From the NCBI RefSeq assembly GCF_030317035.1, contig NZ_JASZYK010000002.1:620001-684000 (forward strand): 64,000 nucleotides of DNA, in the 5' to 3' direction. Made by a program: the position numbers and the translations under genes. The notes beneath the pieces were generated by a model, which worked only from the letters and a program-made list of their open reading frames with translations, had not been told where the DNA came from and made no database searches. Origin of the DNA: Variovorax sp. J22G73 (GTDB taxonomy: Bacteria; Pseudomonadota; Gammaproteobacteria; Burkholderiales; Burkholderiaceae_C). How positions within the stretch are numbered: the first letter of the stretch is position 1; every line of letters begins with the position of its first letter. Shown here one piece after another: positions 46,600 through 54,773 of this stretch.

Positions 46600-47568
46600 A
46601 TGTCGCAACTTCGCCCGCTCGGCCGCTCCGGCCTCCTGGTTTCCCCGCTCGCCTTCGGCGGCAACGTGTTCGGCTGGACCGTGGACGAGGCGGCCTCGTT
46701 CAAGCTGCTCGATGCCTGGCTGGACGCGGGCTTCAACTTCGTGGACACCGCCGACGTGTACTCGGCCTGGGTGCCGGGCCACACGGGCGGCGAGTCTGAA
46801 ACCATCATCGGCAAGTGGCTCAAGCAAAGCGGCAAGCGCAACCGCGTGGTGCTGGCCACCAAGGTCGGCAAGCCGATGGGCGAAGGCAAGGTGGGCCTGT
46901 CGCCCGCCTACATCCGCGAGGCCGTCGAGGCGTCGCTGCGCCGCCTGCAGACCGACCACATCGACCTGTACCAGTCGCACGACGACGACGCCAACACCCC
47001 GCTCGAAGACTCGCTGGGCACCTTCGACGAGCTGATCAAGGAGGGCAAGGTGCGCGCCATTGGCGCGTCGAACTACACCGCGCCGCGGCTCGAAGAGGCA
47101 CTGGACGTGTCCGAGCGCCTGGGCATCGCCCGCTACGAAAGCCTGCAGCCGCTGTACAACCTGTACGACCGCGCGGTGTTCGAAGACGCGCTGGAGCCGC
47201 TGTGCGTGAAGCGCGAGGTGGGCGTGATCAATTTCTACGCGCTGGCCGCCGGCTTCCTCACGGGCAAGTACCGCACCGAGGCCGACGCGGGCAAGAGCGC
47301 GCGCGGCGCCAACACCACCAAGAAGTACCTCAACGAGCGCGGCCTGCGCATCCTGGACGCGCTCGACAAGGTGGCCCAGCAGTACAACGCCAAGCCCGGC
47401 CAGGTCGCCATCGCTTGGCAGATCGCGCGGCCCGGCGTGACCGCCCCCATTGCCAGCGCCACCTCGATCGCCCAGCTCGAAGAGCTGGTGGTCGCCACGC
47501 AGCTGAAGCTGGACGCCGGCACCATCGAGATGCTCGACCGCGCCAGCGACGAAACCGCCGCCGCCTGA
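46600..47568 (+). CDS. aldo/keto reductase
   Basis: A 322-residue AKR. FVDTADVYSAW holds catalytic Asp and Tyr, VVLATKVG the Lys and YQSHDDD the His. NADPH contacts are in the C-terminal IASATSIAQLEELV. The closest visible type is the AKR11/YhdN-like oxidoreductase group. The 40 bases before the gene are almost all pyrimidine and the AGGA is weak. The DUF3237 gene follows by 14 bp and is probably co-transcribed. Confidence 0.9.
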   Translation: MSQLRPLGRSGLLVSPLAFGGNVFGWTVDEAASFKLLDAWLDAGFNFVDTADVYSAWVPGHTGGESETIIGKWLKQSGKRNRVVLATKVGKPMGEGKVGLSPAYIREAVEASLRRLQTDHIDLYQSHDDDANTPLEDSLGTFDELIKEGKVRAIGASNYTAPRLEEALDVSERLGIARYESLQPLYNLYDRAVFEDALEPLCVKREVGVINFYALAAGFLTGKYRTEADAGKSARGANTTKKYLNERGLRILDALDKVAQQYNAKPGQVAIAWQIARPGVTAPIASATSIAQLEELVVATQLKLDAGTIEMLDRASDETAAA

Positions 47569-47582
47569 CAGGGTTGCAGGCG

Positions 47583-48059
47583 ATGAGCGTCTTCGATTCC
47601 ATCGCCGCGCCGGCGCTCGAGCATTTCGCCGACCTGCGCGTCGAGGTGGGCGTGCCGCAGGTGCTGGGCAACAGCGCGCGCGGCCTGCGCCGCGCCGTGC
47701 CGATCACGGGCGGCGAAGCCATCGGGCACGGCTGGCGGGCGCGCGTGCTACCGGGTGGCAGCGACTTTCAGCTGATCGTGAGCGACACGCTCTCCGAGCT
47801 CGATGCGCGCTATGGGCTGGAAACGGATGCGGGCGACCTCGTCTACGTGCACAACCACGCGGTGCGCTCGGCCTCGCCCGAGGTCATGGGCAAGCTGCTG
47901 CGCGGCGAGCCGGTGGATGCCGCTCAGGTCTACTTTCGCTGCAGCCCGCGCTTCGAAACCGCGTCGCCCTCGCTGAAGTGGATCAACGAGCGCATGTTCG
48001 TGGGGGCGGGTGCGCGCCACCCGGCTGAGGTGGTGATGCGCTTCTACGCGCTGGCCTGA
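47583..48059 (+). CDS. DUF3237 family protein
   Basis: A 158-residue beta-barrel-type protein. Family marks: LRVEVGVPQVLGNSARGLRRAVPITGG, GGSDFQLIVSDTLSELDARYGLETDAGDLVYVHNHAVRS, and the ending WINERMFVGAGARHPAEVVMRFYAL. The function is unknown. Its start is 14 bp after the aldo/keto reductase stop. It converges on the GNAT gene. Confidence 0.87.
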   Translation: MSVFDSIAAPALEHFADLRVEVGVPQVLGNSARGLRRAVPITGGEAIGHGWRARVLPGGSDFQLIVSDTLSELDARYGLETDAGDLVYVHNHAVRSASPEVMGKLLRGEPVDAAQVYFRCSPRFETASPSLKWINERMFVGAGARHPAEVVMRFYALA

Positions 48060-48078
48060 GCAAGCGCGTCAGCATCGC

Positions 48079-48600
48079 TCAACCGTCGACCGGGTTCAGC
48101 GGCGTCGCCAGGATGCGCTGGTAGAACGCGACGTCGAGCCAGCGCCCGAACTTGAAGCCGGCCTGGCGCACCGTGCCCGAATGCTCGAAGCCCAGGCGCT
48201 CGTGCAGCGCGATGCTGCCGGCATTGGCGGCATCGATGGCGCCCACCATCACATGCACGTCGCGCGCCATGGCTTCCGCCACGATGGCCTCCATCAGCGT
48301 GCGGCCCAGGCCCTCGCCACGGTGGGCGCTGTCGACGTACACCGAGTGCTCGACCGTGTACTTGTAGGCGGGAAAGGCGCGGAACGTGCCGTAGCTCGCG
48401 AAGCCCAGCAGCTTGCCGTCGTCGTCCACGGCGCCGATCACCGGGAAGCCGCCGGCGCGCTTGGTGGCAAACCACGTGACCATGTTCTCGGGCGTGCGCG
48501 GCTTGTAGTCGTACAGCGCGGTGGAGGTGACGATGGCGTCGTTCAGGATGGCAAGAATCGCCGCAGCGTGCGCTTCTTCGGTGCAGGGGATGAGACGCAT
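48079..48600 (-). CDS. GNAT N-acetyltransferase, phosphinothricin-acetyltransferase-like
   Basis: A 173-residue GNAT enzyme. The A motif HRGEGLGRTLMEAIV (acetyl-CoA loop), the FRAFPAYKYTVEHSVYV strand and the ending LGFEHSGTVRQAGFKFGRWLDVAFYQR match the PAT/YwnH group, which acetylates phosphinothricin or methionine sulfoximine-type amines. The ATG at 48600 has GAGGATC upstream. It is divergent from an XRE regulator across a 48-bp spacer. Confidence 0.87.
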   Translation of the reverse strand: MRLIPCTEEAHAAAILAILNDAIVTSTALYDYKPRTPENMVTWFATKRAGGFPVIGAVDDDGKLLGFASYGTFRAFPAYKYTVEHSVYVDSAHRGEGLGRTLMEAIVAEAMARDVHVMVGAIDAANAGSIALHERLGFEHSGTVRQAGFKFGRWLDVAFYQRILATPLNPVDG

Positions 48601-48642
48601 GGGATCCTCGGTGGTTAGTCGTTCAATATAAGAGAATAATAA

Positions 48643-48654
48643 TCTCATATGAGA
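48643..48654. promoter_or_regulatory. palindrome TCTCATATGAGA over the XRE start codon
   Basis: A perfect 12-bp palindrome includes the ATG (48649-48651) of the XRE regulator gene. A further GAGA at 48632-48635 can pair with its first half. A repressor here would block its own start and could act on the divergent GNAT gene. Confidence 0.4.
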
Positions 48655-49275
48655 AACGATTCATCCCCCTCCGCTCCACCCCGGACACCCGGGACACCTG
48701 GGCCACCTGACACGCCCGGCGACAACATCGATGCGCTCATCGCCTCGAGGCTGCTCGCGCTACGGCAGGCGCAGGACCTGAGCCTTGCCGAACTGGCGGA
48801 GCGCTCGGGCGTCAGCAAGGCGATGATCTCGAAGGTCGAGCGCGCGCAGAGCAGCCCCACCGCCGTGCTGCTCGGCCGGCTGGCCGCCGGGCTCGGCGTG
48901 CCGCTGGCGCAGTTGCTGACGCAAGACAAGGGACAGCCCCAGCGCCTGCGCCAGCGCGCCGCGCAAGAGGTGTGGCGCGACCCCGAGGCCGGCTACCTGC
49001 GACGGCAGGTGGCCGAGCGGCAGGCGGGCAGCGGCGTCGAGCTGGTCGAGGTCGAACTGCCGCGCTCGGCGCAGGTCGGGTATCCGCGATGGAGCGGCAA
49101 GCCCTACCGGCAGTGCCTGTGGATGCTGGAGGGCGCGCTGCGGGTGGACTACGGCGACGAGCGCTTCGAGCTCGCGCCGGGCGATTGCCTGGACTTCGGC
49201 GTGGACCGCCCGCTGGTCTTCAAGGCGCTGGGGCGCAGCGGCTGCCGCTACCTGCTGGTGGCCAGCCCGGAATAG
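48649..49275 (+). CDS. XRE family regulator with cupin domain
   Basis: A 208-residue protein: a Pro-rich N-terminal tail, an XRE helix-turn-helix (residues about 25-85, LAELAERSGVSKAMISKVERAQSSPTAVLLGRLA) and a C-terminal cupin (about 130-205). This is the PuuR/SutR-like build. No Shine-Dalgarno precedes the ATG, and the message may be leaderless or start very near. It is divergent from the GNAT gene, its likely target. Confidence 0.88.
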   Translation: MRNDSSPSAPPRTPGTPGPPDTPGDNIDALIASRLLALRQAQDLSLAELAERSGVSKAMISKVERAQSSPTAVLLGRLAAGLGVPLAQLLTQDKGQPQRLRQRAAQEVWRDPEAGYLRRQVAERQAGSGVELVEVELPRSAQVGYPRWSGKPYRQCLWMLEGALRVDYGDERFELAPGDCLDFGVDRPLVFKALGRSGCRYLLVASPE

Positions 49276-49410
49276 GCAAGCAACAGGCGCGCCCTGACAA
49301 GGCAGCGTCGCAGCGTAGGCTGGCTCCCACGCACACTGGCGGCACCCACCGGTGCGGCGCCCGGGCTGGCTCGGGATACTGCAAGGCATCTCAGCTTTGG
49401 AGGAACGACG

Positions 49411-49581
49411 ATGTCTTTCGCGCTCTACATGATCGGCTTTGTGATTTTTCTGGGTGGCGTCATCTGGGGTGCCTCGGTGGCGGGCGTGCCTACGCTGTAC
49501 ATCGGCATCGGCGCGATGATCCTGCTGGGCATCGGCATCTTCAGCGCGGTCGGCCGCACGCGCGGCAAGGACCCTTCCTGA
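49411..49581 (+). CDS. 56-residue membrane protein
   Basis: An ATG with a strong TTTGGAGG ribosome-binding site opens a 56-residue product with two hydrophobic spans (MSFALYMIGFVIFLGGVIWG and GVPTLYIGIGAMILLGIGIF) and a basic tail (GRTRGKDPS). Such small two-span proteins are common in Comamonadaceae, but the function is unknown. It stands alone between the XRE and FAD genes. Confidence 0.65.
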   Translation: MSFALYMIGFVIFLGGVIWGASVAGVPTLYIGIGAMILLGIGIFSAVGRTRGKDPS

Positions 49582-49685
49582 GTTCACACAGGCTTCACGC
49601 CGCTCGCACAGGCGGCAGCTAACTTCGGCTTCGCATCGCCGCACCGCCAACAGGCCGTGCGCATCGAACCCAAGTCAGCTGCCTC

Positions 49686-50894
49686 ATGCACTCCTCCCCT
49701 ACTCTCTTCGCTCCCCTCGCCTCTTCACTGATCGCGCCGCAGCCTGCGGCGTTGCCATCTGTTGCTCATGGGCTGGGCAGCATCAAGGTCGACCTGCTCG
49801 TGGTCGGCGCCAGCTTCGCGGGCCTGGCCTGCGCCCGCGCCGCCGCCCTCGCGGGGCTGAGCGTGATGGTGCTCGAGAAGAAGACCAGCGCCGGCGCCAA
49901 GCTGCACACCACCGGCATCATCGTGAAGGACGCGGTCGACAGCGTCCCTTGGCTTTCCGAAGTACCGCCCGCGCTGGTGCGCCGCATCGACGGCGTTCGC
50001 CTCTATGCCCCCAACATGCGCTACGTGGACCTGCACGCGCCCGGCTACTGGTTCTGGGCCACCGATGCGCCCGCGCTGCTCGACTGGATGGTCGATTCGG
50101 TGCGCGATTGCGGCGTCGACGTGCGGCTGGGCACGCTGTTCGAGCAGGCGCTGTGGATCAATGGGCGCTGGGAGGTGCCGGTGACCCAGGGGCCCTGCAT
50201 CACGGCCAGGTACCTGGTGGGCGCCGACGGGCCTCATTCGCGGGTCGCCAAGGCGCTGGGGCTGTCGCGCAACACCCACTTCCTGTACGGCATCGAGCAT
50301 GAGTACCAGGGCGCGCGCATGGCACCCGACCTGCTGCACTGCTTCATCGACCGCAAGCTCGCGCCGGGCTATATCGGCTGGGCGCTCGACGGCGTGGGGG
50401 TGAGCCAGATCGGCCTGGCACGTCGCATGGGCCGCAAGGGGCCCAGCGACGTCGCCGCGTTGAAGCTGGACCCGCTGCTGCGCAAGATCGCCTCGGTGGT
50501 CTCGCCGGGCGACGCACCGCCCGTTGCGGTGCGCGCCGGCATGATTCCTTGCGGCGGCGTGCTGCCGGTGGTGGCAAGGGAGCGGGCTCTGCTGGTAGGC
50601 GACGCGGCGGGCATGGTGTCACCGGTGACGGCCGGCGGCATCCACATCGCGCTGCTGCACGGCGAAGGCGCCGGCAAGGCTGTCGCGCGCTTCGTGCGCG
50701 GCGAGGTCGGGGACCCGGCCACGTGGTTCGTGCGCGGCTACCCGGGCTTTCGGCTCAAGCGCACGCTGCGCTGGGCCTTCGACCATTTCCAGAGCGACTG
50801 GATGTTCAACCACCTGCTGGGCACGCCGCAGATGCGGCGCGTGGCGGAGCTCATCTACTTCCACCGCAAGGGCACGGCGTTGCCCGAGGGATGA
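49686..50894 (+). CDS. FAD-dependent oxidoreductase (geranylgeranyl-reductase-like)
   Basis: A 402-residue flavoprotein. The N-terminal dinucleotide fold reads DLLVVGASFAGLACARAAALAGLSVMVLEKK, with Ser in the middle Gly position. The second FAD motif is LLVGDAAGMVSPVTAGGIHIAL, as in PHBH/GGR-type oxidoreductases. Its length matches GGR-like enzymes. A 35-residue non-conserved N terminus precedes the fold, so a later start could be right. It converges on rlmB. Confidence 0.8.
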   Translation: MHSSPTLFAPLASSLIAPQPAALPSVAHGLGSIKVDLLVVGASFAGLACARAAALAGLSVMVLEKKTSAGAKLHTTGIIVKDAVDSVPWLSEVPPALVRRIDGVRLYAPNMRYVDLHAPGYWFWATDAPALLDWMVDSVRDCGVDVRLGTLFEQALWINGRWEVPVTQGPCITARYLVGADGPHSRVAKALGLSRNTHFLYGIEHEYQGARMAPDLLHCFIDRKLAPGYIGWALDGVGVSQIGLARRMGRKGPSDVAALKLDPLLRKIASVVSPGDAPPVAVRAGMIPCGGVLPVVARERALLVGDAAGMVSPVTAGGIHIALLHGEGAGKAVARFVRGEVGDPATWFVRGYPGFRLKRTLRWAFDHFQSDWMFNHLLGTPQMRRVAELIYFHRKGTALPEG

Positions 50895-50906
50895 GCGCCG
50901 TGTGGG

Positions 50907-51653
50907 TCAGGCGCCGCGCTGGCGCATCGCCTCGTAGAGGCACACGCCGCTGGCCACCGAGACGTTCAGGCTCTCGACCGCGCCGGCCATGGGAATGCTC
51001 ACCAGCTCGTCGCAGGTCTTGCGCGTGAGCTGGCGCATGCCCTCGCCCTCGGCGCCCAGCACCAGCGCCAGGGGGCGCTTGAAGTCGCTCTGATAGATGG
51101 TGCCCGGCGCGTCGTCGCTGGTGCCCACGCACCAGATGTTGCGCTCCTTGAGCTCGTTCAGCGTGCGCGAGAGGTTGGTCACCATGAAGTACGGCACCGT
51201 CTCGGCCGCACCGCTCGCCACCTTGGCCACGGTGGCGTTGATGCCGGCCGCATGGTCCTTGGGGGCGATGACCGCGTGCGCGCCCGCGCCGTCGGCCACG
51301 CGAAGGCAGGCGCCGAGGTTGTGCGGGTCGGTCACGCCGTCGAGCACCAGCAGCAGCGGCACGGTGCCGGCCGCCTCGAGGCCTTCGAGCAGTTCGTCGA
51401 GCGAATGGATCTGCGCGACGGGTTCCACGCGCGCCACCACGCCCTGGTGGCCGTGGCTGCCGCTGAGCTTGGACAGCCGCAGGCCGTCGGCCTCGACCAG
51501 CCGCACACCGGCCTCCTGCGCACGCGCGATGAACTGTTTCATGCGCGCATCGCGCCGGCTGGTGTCGAACATCACTTCGAGCACCGATTTGGGCGCGGTC
51601 TTGATGCGCACGCCCACGGCATGGAAGCCGAAGATCACTTTGGGAGAAGACAT
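50907..51653 (-). CDS. rlmB: 23S rRNA (guanosine-2'-O-)-methyltransferase RlmB
   Basis: A 248-residue SpoU-family methyltransferase that modifies G2251 of 23S rRNA using SAM. Motif 1 is DPHNLGACLRVADGAGAHAVI, motif 2 ALVLGAEGEGMRQLT and motif 3 IPMAGAVESLNVSVASGVCLYEAMR, which form the trefoil knot. The N-terminal FGFHAVGVRIK is the usual start. The ATG at 51653 follows GGGGGACT. The frame remains open upstream through 12-bp repeats. Confidence 0.93.
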   Translation of the reverse strand: MSSPKVIFGFHAVGVRIKTAPKSVLEVMFDTSRRDARMKQFIARAQEAGVRLVEADGLRLSKLSGSHGHQGVVARVEPVAQIHSLDELLEGLEAAGTVPLLLVLDGVTDPHNLGACLRVADGAGAHAVIAPKDHAAGINATVAKVASGAAETVPYFMVTNLSRTLNELKERNIWCVGTSDDAPGTIYQSDFKRPLALVLGAEGEGMRQLTRKTCDELVSIPMAGAVESLNVSVASGVCLYEAMRQRGA

Positions 51654-51683
51654 AGTCCCCCGATTATCGAGTGCTGCGGCGAC

Positions 51684-51743
51684 CGGCCCTTGAAACCGCC
51701 CTTGAAACCGGCCTTGAAACGGCCCATGAAGAGGCCCTTGACG
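51684..51743 (-). repeat. 12-bp x5 imperfect tandem repeat upstream of rlmB
   Basis: Plus-strand units resemble CCGGCCCTTGAA and repeat about every 12 bp from 51684 to 51743. On the minus strand the rlmB frame reads through them as repeating FQGR without stop, but lies ahead of the normal RlmB start. Confidence 0.75.
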
Positions 51744-51766
51744 CCCGCCGGAACCCGCTGGCGCCT

Positions 51767-52747
51767 TCAGGCGATGGGCAGACCGCTCAGCGCGCGGGTG
51801 CGCTCGTCGTGCAGTTCCTGCACCGCCTTCGCGCTCGGGTGCACGTTCTCGAGCTTGCCCACGCTTTCCAGGTACTGGCAGGCGGCGTGGCCGTCCGCCA
51901 CCTGTTCGTAGCGCGCGATCCAGGCATCGCGCTCGGCCAGCCGGTCGAGGGCCACCGGCCACACGCCGCGGCGCGGCCGCACGTGCTCGTCGATGCCGAT
52001 GCGCCAGGGCTTGGCGCTCAGGCGGGCGCGAAAGCAGTTCTGGTTGCGGCACATGCGCGCGTAGACCTTGTCGACGCCCAGCGCGTGGAAGCAATCGGCC
52101 ACGCCGATGTCCGCGGGGTTGAACACGTCGTGCATGGCCAGCAGGCGAAAGCCCGCGGGCGTGCGGTACACGCGCAGATGCCACTCGGGGTGCTGGTGCA
52201 TGAAGCGCCCGATGCGCTCGGCCGCCTGCTTCTCGGGAATCGGGTTGCCGCTGGGCTCGCCGCGCTTCTTGCGCTGGCCAATGACCCAGGCCACCGCAAA
52301 CACCACGAAGAAGGCGATCAGCCCGCCCAGCCAGGTCTTGGCGGCCCAGCCACCGACCACGCCGGCGATCAGCGCGGGCATGAACGCGAAGAGAAACACG
52401 CTGGTGCGCAGCGGCTCCTCGAAGTCGATGTCGACGAACAGCACGTCGGGCGTGTTCAGGCAGCGCGCGCCGTAGGTGTTGCGCGTGACGACGGTGTCGC
52501 CCTGGCGCTCGACGATCTCCTCGCGGATCGGCACGCCGTCGGCGCCGTTGTAGGCGCGCTTGGGCTCGCGGCGTTCCAGCTTCTCACCCTGCGCGATGCG
52601 CTCGAAGGCCTCGCGCGTGCGCTGGTCGGCATGGGCCTGCGCGGCCAGCGGGCTCTCGTCGGACCAGCCATAGCGGCGAACGGTGAGCTGCTTGCCGGCC
52701 GTGCGCTCCTGGATGCGGCCTTCGGCCCAGAACTGCGGAACGATCAT
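51767..52747 (-). CDS. membrane protein of unknown function, 326 aa
   Basis: A 326-residue protein with a polar N-terminal half (IVPQFWAEGRIQERTAGKQLTVRRYGWSDESP), two membrane spans near residues 117-160 (VFLFAFMPALIAGVVGGW and LGGLIAFFVVFAVAWVIG), and a C-terminal soluble domain (FRLLAMHDVFNPADIGVADCFHALGVDKVYARMCRNQNCFRARLSAKPWRIGI) with two Cys. I know similar proteins only as uncharacterised. It follows the L7/L12-like gene by 4 bp, so they are co-transcribed. Confidence 0.75.
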   Translation of the reverse strand: MIVPQFWAEGRIQERTAGKQLTVRRYGWSDESPLAAQAHADQRTREAFERIAQGEKLERREPKRAYNGADGVPIREEIVERQGDTVVTRNTYGARCLNTPDVLFVDIDFEEPLRTSVFLFAFMPALIAGVVGGWAAKTWLGGLIAFFVVFAVAWVIGQRKKRGEPSGNPIPEKQAAERIGRFMHQHPEWHLRVYRTPAGFRLLAMHDVFNPADIGVADCFHALGVDKVYARMCRNQNCFRARLSAKPWRIGIDEHVRPRRGVWPVALDRLAERDAWIARYEQVADGHAACQYLESVGKLENVHPSAKAVQELHDERTRALSGLPIA

Positions 52748-52751
52748 CGCG

Positions 52752-53249
52752 TCAGATCTCTCCGCCGAAATACAGCCACACCATCAACGCGGCCAGCACC
52801 ACGATCACCACGGGCAGCCACTTGTAGCCGCTGCCCTGCACCCGGCCCGGCTCCTCGACATGCCGCCGCGGCATGGCCGAGGGGAGCGGCCCGAAGCCGC
52901 CGACCGAGGGGTCGTCGTGCTGCTCGACCAGCCGCTTGGCGGCGGCCAGGCCCAGCCCGGTGGCTTCCCGCGTGAGCCGCACAGCCTCGAGCTTGTTGCC
53001 TTGCGCCAGCGCCGCGAGCGCGGTCGACGGCATCGCGGCAAAGCCGCGGTCCTGCATGGCGGCGCTGGGCGCGCTGCGCCCCTCTGTGGCGCCTTCTTCG
53101 TCCCCCGCCTCCATGCGATCGGCATAGCGATCGACGGCTTCCTTGGCGGACTTGAGGTCCAGCCCGGTGCGGTCGCGCACGATCTTGATGGCCTCGATCA
53201 GCCTTCCGCTCTGCAGCGCGCGAACGGCGTCGGGGGGAAGTTCTTCCAT
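52752..53249 (-). CDS. membrane protein with two L7/L12 C-terminal-like motifs
   Basis: A 165-residue protein. Residues about 6-42 (AVRALQSGRLIEAIKIVRDRTGLDLKSAKEAVDRY) and about 76-110 (ALAALAQGNKLEAVRLTREATGLGLAAAKRLVEQH) each resemble the helical part of the ribosomal L7/L12 C-terminal domain (TGLGLKEAK). A single C-terminal span follows (WLPVVIVVLAALMVWLYFGG). It could place an L7/L12-like helical hairpin at the membrane. The role is unknown. It is first of the three-gene set ending in rlmB. Confidence 0.75.
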   Translation of the reverse strand: MEELPPDAVRALQSGRLIEAIKIVRDRTGLDLKSAKEAVDRYADRMEAGDEEGATEGRSAPSAAMQDRGFAAMPSTALAALAQGNKLEAVRLTREATGLGLAAAKRLVEQHDDPSVGGFGPLPSAMPRRHVEEPGRVQGSGYKWLPVVIVVLAALMVWLYFGGEI

Positions 53250-53283
53250 GCGGTCTCCTCGGAAATGCTTTTTTGTCTGCTCT

Positions 53284-53300
53284 GCTATTTATTTAATAGC
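53284..53300. repeat. GCTATT-N5-AATAGC hairpin, dispersed-repeat type
   Basis: An A+T-rich inverted repeat in an otherwise GC-rich gap, followed by a second stem-like GCGC...GCGC that runs into the lolD-like stop. From memory, similar TGCTAT...ATAGC elements recur in Comamonadaceae genomes between genes. That is recollection, not a search. Confidence 0.45.
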
Positions 53301-53312
53301 TTATCGCGCTTG

Positions 53313-54023
53313 TCAGGCGGGCGCTACGGCAGCTTTTTCATTAATGGCGACGCGCCCGGCTTCGATGGTGATGCGCCTTTCGCACTGGTCCGCGATGCCG
53401 CGGTCGTGCGTGACCAGCACCAGCGTGGTGCCGAGTTCGCGGTTCAGGTCGAACATGAGCCGCATGACCTGTTCGCCGGTGGCGAAGTCGAGGCTGCCCG
53501 TGGGCTCGTCGGCCAGCAGCAGCGCCGGCTGCACGACGAAGGCGCGGGCCAGCGCCACGCGCTGCTGCTCGCCGCCCGACAGCACTTTCGGGTAATGGCC
53601 CAGGCGCTGGCCCAGGCCGACGCGGCCCAGCATCTCGGTGGCGGCCTTGCGCGCGTCTTTCCGGTTGGCGAGTTCGAGCGGGAGCATCACGTTTTCCAGC
53701 GCGCTCAGGTTGCCCAGCAACTGGAAGCTCTGGAACACGAAGCCCACGCGCTGGGCACGCACCGCGGCGCGCTCGTCCTCGTCGATGGCGAAGATGTCCT
53801 CGCCGGCGATGCGCACCGTCCCACGCGTGGGCGTGTCCAGGCCGGCGATGATCGACAGCAAGGTGCTCTTGCCGGAGCCCGAGGCGCCGACGATGGCGGC
53901 GGTTTCCCTCGCCCCGAGGGTGAAATCGATGTCCTGCAGAATGTCCAGCGTACCGGTCGAGTCGGTGACGGACTTGAAGACATGCTCGACGGCAACAATG
54001 GCAACAGACGGGGGTTGGGACAT
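53313..54023 (-). CDS. ABC transporter ATP-binding protein, LolD/YbbA-like
   Basis: A 236-residue ATPase. It has Walker A GASGSGKST, signature LSGGEQQRVALARAFV, Walker B LLADEPTGSLD and the switch VTHDRGIADQCERRI. These are marks of the MacB/LolD/YbbA class. No permease gene is adjacent on this strand. The start is 15 bp from that of the divergent tesA-like gene, an arrangement seen also for ybbA/tesA in E. coli. Confidence 0.9.
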   Translation of the reverse strand: MSQPPSVAIVAVEHVFKSVTDSTGTLDILQDIDFTLGARETAAIVGASGSGKSTLLSIIAGLDTPTRGTVRIAGEDIFAIDEDERAAVRAQRVGFVFQSFQLLGNLSALENVMLPLELANRKDARKAATEMLGRVGLGQRLGHYPKVLSGGEQQRVALARAFVVQPALLLADEPTGSLDFATGEQVMRLMFDLNRELGTTLVLVTHDRGIADQCERRITIEAGRVAINEKAAVAPA

Positions 54024-54038
54024 GGAAAGGCTTTGGTT

Positions 54039-54716
54039 TTGAATCGACGTGACTTTATCTTGACCACCGCCGCGCTCGGCAGCGCGGGGCTATGGACGAC
54101 CGCGGCGCAGGCCCAGGCTTCGACTCCGACTTCAACTTCGGCAGGCCCGGCAGGCAAGCCGGTGATCCTGGTGCTCGGCGATTCGCTGAGCGCAGAGTAC
54201 GGCCTGAAGCGTGGCGAAGGCTGGGTACCCTTGCTCGAAAAAAGGCTTGCGCAGCAGAAGGTCGCGGCCACCGTGGTCAACGCAAGCATCAGCGGCGACA
54301 CCAGCTCCGGCGGACGCTCGCGTTTTCCGTCGCTGCTCGCACAGCACAAGCCCGGCTACGTGGTGGTCGAGCTGGGCGCCAACGACGCGCTGCGCGGGCT
54401 GCCGCTGTCGGACACCGAGGCCAACCTGCTGCAGATCACCAAGGCCGCGCAGGCCGCGGGCGCGAAGGTGCTGATCGTCGGCATCCAGGTGCCGCCCAAC
54501 TACGGCGGCGACTACACGCGGCGCTTCGAGGCGGTGTTCTCGAAGGTGGCGAGCGCGACGAAGTCCGCGCTGGTGCCCTTCCTGCTCAAGGGCGTGGCCG
54601 ACGCGCCCGATGCGATGTCGCTGTTCCAGGCCGACCGCATCCATCCCACGGCCGCGGCGCAGCCTCAGCTGCTGGACAACGTCTGGCCCGAACTGCGCAA
54701 GCTGCTGCCCAAATAA
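54039..54716 (+). CDS. TesA-like GDSL arylesterase / lysophospholipase
   Basis: A 225-residue SGNH hydrolase. The nucleophile block is LVLGDSLSAEYGLKRGEGW, the Gly block NASISGDTSSGGRSRF, the Asn block VVVELGANDALRG and the Asp/His block QADRIHPTAAAQ. Export: NRRDFILTTAALGSAGLWTTAAQAQA has a twin-arginine motif, so Tat is likely. The start is probably TTG at 54039, eight bases after GGAAAGG; there is no ATG near. It is divergent from the LolD/YbbA-like gene. Confidence 0.85.
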   Translation: MNRRDFILTTAALGSAGLWTTAAQAQASTPTSTSAGPAGKPVILVLGDSLSAEYGLKRGEGWVPLLEKRLAQQKVAATVVNASISGDTSSGGRSRFPSLLAQHKPGYVVVELGANDALRGLPLSDTEANLLQITKAAQAAGAKVLIVGIQVPPNYGGDYTRRFEAVFSKVASATKSALVPFLLKGVADAPDAMSLFQADRIHPTAAAQPQLLDNVWPELRKLLPK

Positions 54717-54720
54717 AAAA

Positions 54721-54746
54721 CCGCCGCAGGCGCGAACCTGCGGCGG
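54721..54746 (-). terminator. intrinsic terminator of the 67-residue gene (bidirectional stem)
   Basis: CCGCCGCAGG and CCTGCGGCGG form a perfect 10-bp stem with a 6-base loop. On the minus strand the stem is followed by TTTTTTATTT, a clear U-run, 30 bp after the stop of the small gene. On the plus strand the following bases (CTTCTTGG) are weaker, but it may also end the tesA-like message. Confidence 0.85.
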
Positions 54747-54773
54747 CTTCTTGGTCGGTAGGCCAGAAACGGA

